64,000 nt of DNA from CAVVSD01 sp963837655 (GTDB taxonomy: Bacteria; Actinomycetota; Thermoleophilia; Solirubrobacterales; Solirubrobacteraceae), in NCBI GenBank assembly GCA_963837655.1, contig CAWIOK010000017.1, positions 147,035 to 211,034 of the forward strand, in the 5' to 3' direction. Shown piece by piece: positions 61,566 to 64,000 of this stretch. The notes beneath the pieces are model-generated. The model was not told where the DNA came from and did no database searches. It saw nothing but the letters and a program-made list of their open reading frames with translations. A program made the position numbers and the translations under genes. Numbering within the stretch: position 1 is the first letter of the stretch; the number at the start of each line of letters is the position of its first letter.

Positions 61566-62591
61566 GTGACGATCGTCAACCTCCGCTCCGACACCCAGAC
61601 CCGCCCCACGGACGAGATGCGGCGCGTCATGGCCGCCGCCGAGGTGGGCGACGAGCAGTACTTCCTGGACCCGACCGTCACCGAGTTGTGCGAGCGCGTC
61701 GCCGCCCTGCTGGGTCACGAGGCGGCCGTGTTCCTGCCCTCGGGGACGATGTGCAACCACATCGGCCTGCGCCTGCACATCCGGCCCGGCGGCGACGAGG
61801 TGATCCTGCACCGCTCGGCGCACCCGATCATGGCCGAGTCCGGCAGCCCAGCAGCGCTCACGGGCGCGATGGTCAACCCGCTCGACAGCGACGACGGGAC
61901 GTTCACCGCCGAGCAGGTGCGCGGCGCGCTGCGCCAGGTCGGCAACCGCTACCAGCCCGTCTCCCGTCTCGTCCACATCGAGCAGACCACGAACCTCATG
62001 GGCGGCCGCGTGTGGCCCTTCGAGCGCATGGAGGCGGTCCTGGGGGTCGCCGTCGAGCACGGGCTGCGCACGCATCTCGACGGGGCCCGCCTGTTCAACG
62101 CGGTCGTCGCCAGCGGCGTGTCCGCCGCGTCGTGGGCGTCGCTGTTCGACACGGCGTGGATCGACTTCACGAAGGGGCTCGGCGCGCCGCTGGGCGCCTG
62201 CCTGGCCGGGTCCACCGAGCTCATCGAGGACGCCTGGCGCTGGAAGCAGATGATGGGCGGCTCGATGCGCCAGGCGGGGATCGTCGCGGCGGGCGCGCTC
62301 TACGCCCTGGACCACAACGTCGAGCGTCTGGCCGACGACCACGCGCTGGCCCGGACGCTGGCAGACCGGCTGGCGGAGATCCCCGGAGTGCGGCTCGATC
62401 CCGACCTCGTGGAGACGAACATCGTCGTCTTCGGCATGGACGACGCGTTCGCGGTGTCCGAGGCGCTCAGCGCCCACGACGTGTGGATCGGCGCCCTCGA
62501 CGCGACCACGATGCGCGCGGTGACGCACCTCGACGTCGACGCGTCCGGCGTGGACCGCGCGCTGCGCGCGATGACCGAGGTCCTGGGCTAG
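61566..62591 (+). CDS. Low-specificity threonine aldolase
   Basis: The 341-residue PLP enzyme of the beta-eliminating lyase group has NLRSDTQTRPTDEMR, PSGTMCNHIGL, the HLDGARLFNA segment and PLP-lysine in IDFTKGLGAPLGA. It cleaves threonine or allo-threonine to glycine and acetaldehyde. GTG at 61566. Its TAG overlaps the convergent TPP-enzyme stop within CTAG. Confidence 0.93.
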   Translation: MTIVNLRSDTQTRPTDEMRRVMAAAEVGDEQYFLDPTVTELCERVAALLGHEAAVFLPSGTMCNHIGLRLHIRPGGDEVILHRSAHPIMAESGSPAALTGAMVNPLDSDDGTFTAEQVRGALRQVGNRYQPVSRLVHIEQTTNLMGGRVWPFERMEAVLGVAVEHGLRTHLDGARLFNAVVASGVSAASWASLFDTAWIDFTKGLGAPLGACLAGSTELIEDAWRWKQMMGGSMRQAGIVAAGALYALDHNVERLADDHALARTLADRLAEIPGVRLDPDLVETNIVVFGMDDAFAVSEALSAHDVWIGALDATTMRAVTHLDVDASGVDRALRAMTEVLG

Positions 62592-64000
62592 CTCCTCCCC
62601 GGCGGCACGACGCCCGGGGGCAGCCCCTCGTCGCGGTCCTGGATGACGTCCACGACGGCGGGGCGCCCGGAGCGCAGCGCGCGGTCGATCGCCGGTCCGA
62701 CGTCCTCGTCGCGCTCCACGCGGATGCCCAGCGCCCCGCAGAGCTCGGCGAACGCCGCGAAGTCCGGGTTGTCGTAGTGCACGCCGATGTAGCGCCCGCC
62801 GTGAGCGGTGCGCTGGCGATCGCGCGTGTTTCCGTAGGCGAAGTTGTTCGTGATCACCACGACGACCGGGATGTCCTCACGCACGGCGGTCTCGAGGTCC
62901 TGCGCGACCATCCAGAACGACCCGTCGCCGCTGACGCAGACGACCTGCTCGCCCGGTCGCGCGAGCTTCACGCCGAGCGCGGCGGGCAGCCCCCACCCCA
63001 TCGCGCCCCCGGCGTTGCCGAGGAACGAACCCGGCCGCCGCACGCGCAGGTAGCGCTGCATCCACCCCGCGAAGGTCGGGGCGTCGGAGACGATGATCGG
63101 GTCGTGGGCGTCGCGGGCCTGCGCCAGCGCGCTGACGACCGCCGCCGAGCTCACGCCGTGCTCTGACGCCGTGGCGCCGGGCAGCATCGACTCGGTGAGG
63201 TATCCCGCGCGCAGGTCGCTCACCCGGGATCGGCGGGCCGCGTCGCCCGAGACGTGCTCCGCGAGCGCCTGCGCGGTCAGCCGGGCGTCCGCCTGGACGG
63301 CGACGGCCGGCGCGTAGACGCGGCCGAGCTCCTCCGGGTCGAGGTCGACCTGGATCACGGCGCAGCCGGCCCGCACCAGCGTGTAGCGACGCGTCGTGAA
63401 CTGCGCGAAGCGCGCGCCGAGCGCCAGCACGACGTCCGCGTCGCGCACGGCGGTCTCGGTCACCGGCAGGGCGCCGAACCCGAGGCAGCCGATGAACGCA
63501 CCGTGGTCGTCGGGGAACGCCGACTTGCGCAGCCACGTCGCGGCGACGGGAGCATCCAGCGCCTCCGCGAGCAGCGCGACGGCCGCGTGCGCGCCGGCGT
63601 GCTCCGCCCCGCCGCCGACGAGGATGAGCGGGCGCGCGGCGCCCGACAGCAGCTCGGCGGCTCGTGCGATCGCCTCCGGCGCGGGCGGCGGCGCGGCGAT
63701 CTCGAAGTCCTCACGGAAGATCGGCTCGCGCAGCTCACGGGTCTGGACGTCGAGCGGCAGCGAGACCATGACCGGGCGCCGGCGCCCCGCGGTCGTCGCG
63801 TGGGCCGCCCGGGCGACCAGCTCGGGGACGCGGCGGTGGTCGTGGACCTCGAGGGCCCATTTCGTGACCGGACGGAAGAGGTCGACCATGTCGAGCTCCT
63901 CGAAGGACTCGCGGTAGACGATCTCGTCGTCGACCTGCCCGATCACCGCCAGGACCGGCACGGACTCGGCGAACGCGTTGTGCATTGCGATCACGAGGTT
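62588..64000 (-). CDS. Thiamine diphosphate-dependent enzyme (acetolactate synthase-like), truncated
   Basis: The gene runs off the right edge; about 470 C-terminal residues are present. They comprise the end of the PYR domain (NLVIAMHNAFAESVPVLAVIGQ), the middle domain (RPLILVGGGAEHAG, VLALGARFAQF) and the PP domain with the TPP motif GDGSFWMVAQ...NN. Relatives include acetolactate synthase, benzoylformate decarboxylase and sulfoacetaldehyde acetyltransferase; no small subunit or neighbouring pathway gene decides among them. Confidence 0.85.
   Translation of the reverse strand, partial: NLVIAMHNAFAESVPVLAVIGQVDDEIVYRESFEELDMVDLFRPVTKWALEVHDHRRVPELVARAAHATTAGRRRPVMVSLPLDVQTRELREPIFREDFEIAAPPPAPEAIARAAELLSGAARPLILVGGGAEHAGAHAAVALLAEALDAPVAATWLRKSAFPDDHGAFIGCLGFGALPVTETAVRDADVVLALGARFAQFTTRRYTLVRAGCAVIQVDLDPEELGRVYAPAVAVQADARLTAQALAEHVSGDAARRSRVSDLRAGYLTESMLPGATASEHGVSSAAVVSALAQARDAHDPIIVSDAPTFAGWMQRYLRVRRPGSFLGNAGGAMGWGLPAALGVKLARPGEQVVCVSGDGSFWMVAQDLETAVREDIPVVVVITNNFAYGNTRDRQRTAHGGRYIGVHYDNPDFAAFAELCGALGIRVERDEDVGPAIDRALRSGRPAVVDVIQDRDEGLPPGVVPPGRS

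Overview
The DNA is very GC-rich, with almost every third codon position G or C, and many genes start with GTG or TTG and overlap their neighbour by 1-8 bases. The gene set points to a chromosomal segment of a high-GC actinobacterium of the Thermoleophilia/Solirubrobacterales type: MurT/GatD, RNase Y together with RNase J, a RodZ-like protein beside FtsK, a SigB/SigF-type sigma factor, DapD/C/E succinylase genes and an Rv2578c-type radical SAM protein. This placement is inferred from gene content only. I see no rRNA, tRNA, IS element, prophage or CRISPR array.

Layout. 1-3.3 kb (minus): sigma factor, then a K+/H+-type antiporter, a small secreted protein and a truncated gene in one run. An RsbW-like anti-sigma factor is divergent. 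3.8-11.7 kb: FUSC protein, UppP, DUF167, a HAD phosphatase, a lipid kinase, then murT, a methyltransferase and gatD. 11.8-15.3 kb: a complete OpuC-type compatible-solute ABC transporter. 15.3-19.1 kb: cupin, RlmA-like methyltransferase, MazG-like enzyme, a dispersed palindromic repeat, a 57-residue small ORF, hflX and a cysteine-free IscA-like protein. 19.1-22.2 kb: dapE-dapC-dapD. 22.3-28 kb: StyA-like monooxygenase, GNAT-ankyrin fusion, acyl-CoA ligase plus enoyl-CoA hydratase, and a DapF homologue lacking both catalytic cysteines. 28-36 kb: miaA, FIST protein, SDR, MscS, DUF347 membrane protein, a radical SAM gene under an apparent LexA box, VOC protein, miaB and a large secreted protein. 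37-48 kb: rny with a hairpin leader, an MFS exporter abutting a decayed alcohol dehydrogenase, recX-recA, thpR-cinA-rodZ-like and ftsK. 48.3-55.6 kb: a tightly coupled operon (ABC ATPase, FtsX-type permease, lipoprotein phosphoesterase, unknown protein, winged-helix protein, Usp). 55.7-64 kb: second repeat copy, carbonic anhydrase, two-component system, dapA-rnj, threonine aldolase and a truncated TPP enzyme.

Themes. Much of the window concerns the cell envelope: dapA/D/C/E, a DapF-like protein, MurT/GatD amidation, UppP recycling, RodZ-like and FtsK. Other groups serve stress response (sigma/anti-sigma, OpuC, MscS, Usp, antiporter), RNA processing and modification (RNase Y, RNase J, MiaA, MiaB, RlmA-like, HflX) and DNA repair (RecA/RecX, radical SAM with SOS box).

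The least expected signals are two copies of a 49-53 bp hairpin repeat 38 kb apart, a DapF homologue with Glu and Ser in place of both catalytic Cys, a perfect 10-bp inverted repeat just upstream of the RNase Y ribosome-binding site, tandem hairpins between murT and the methyltransferase, and five convergent gene pairs whose stop codons overlap within YTAG.
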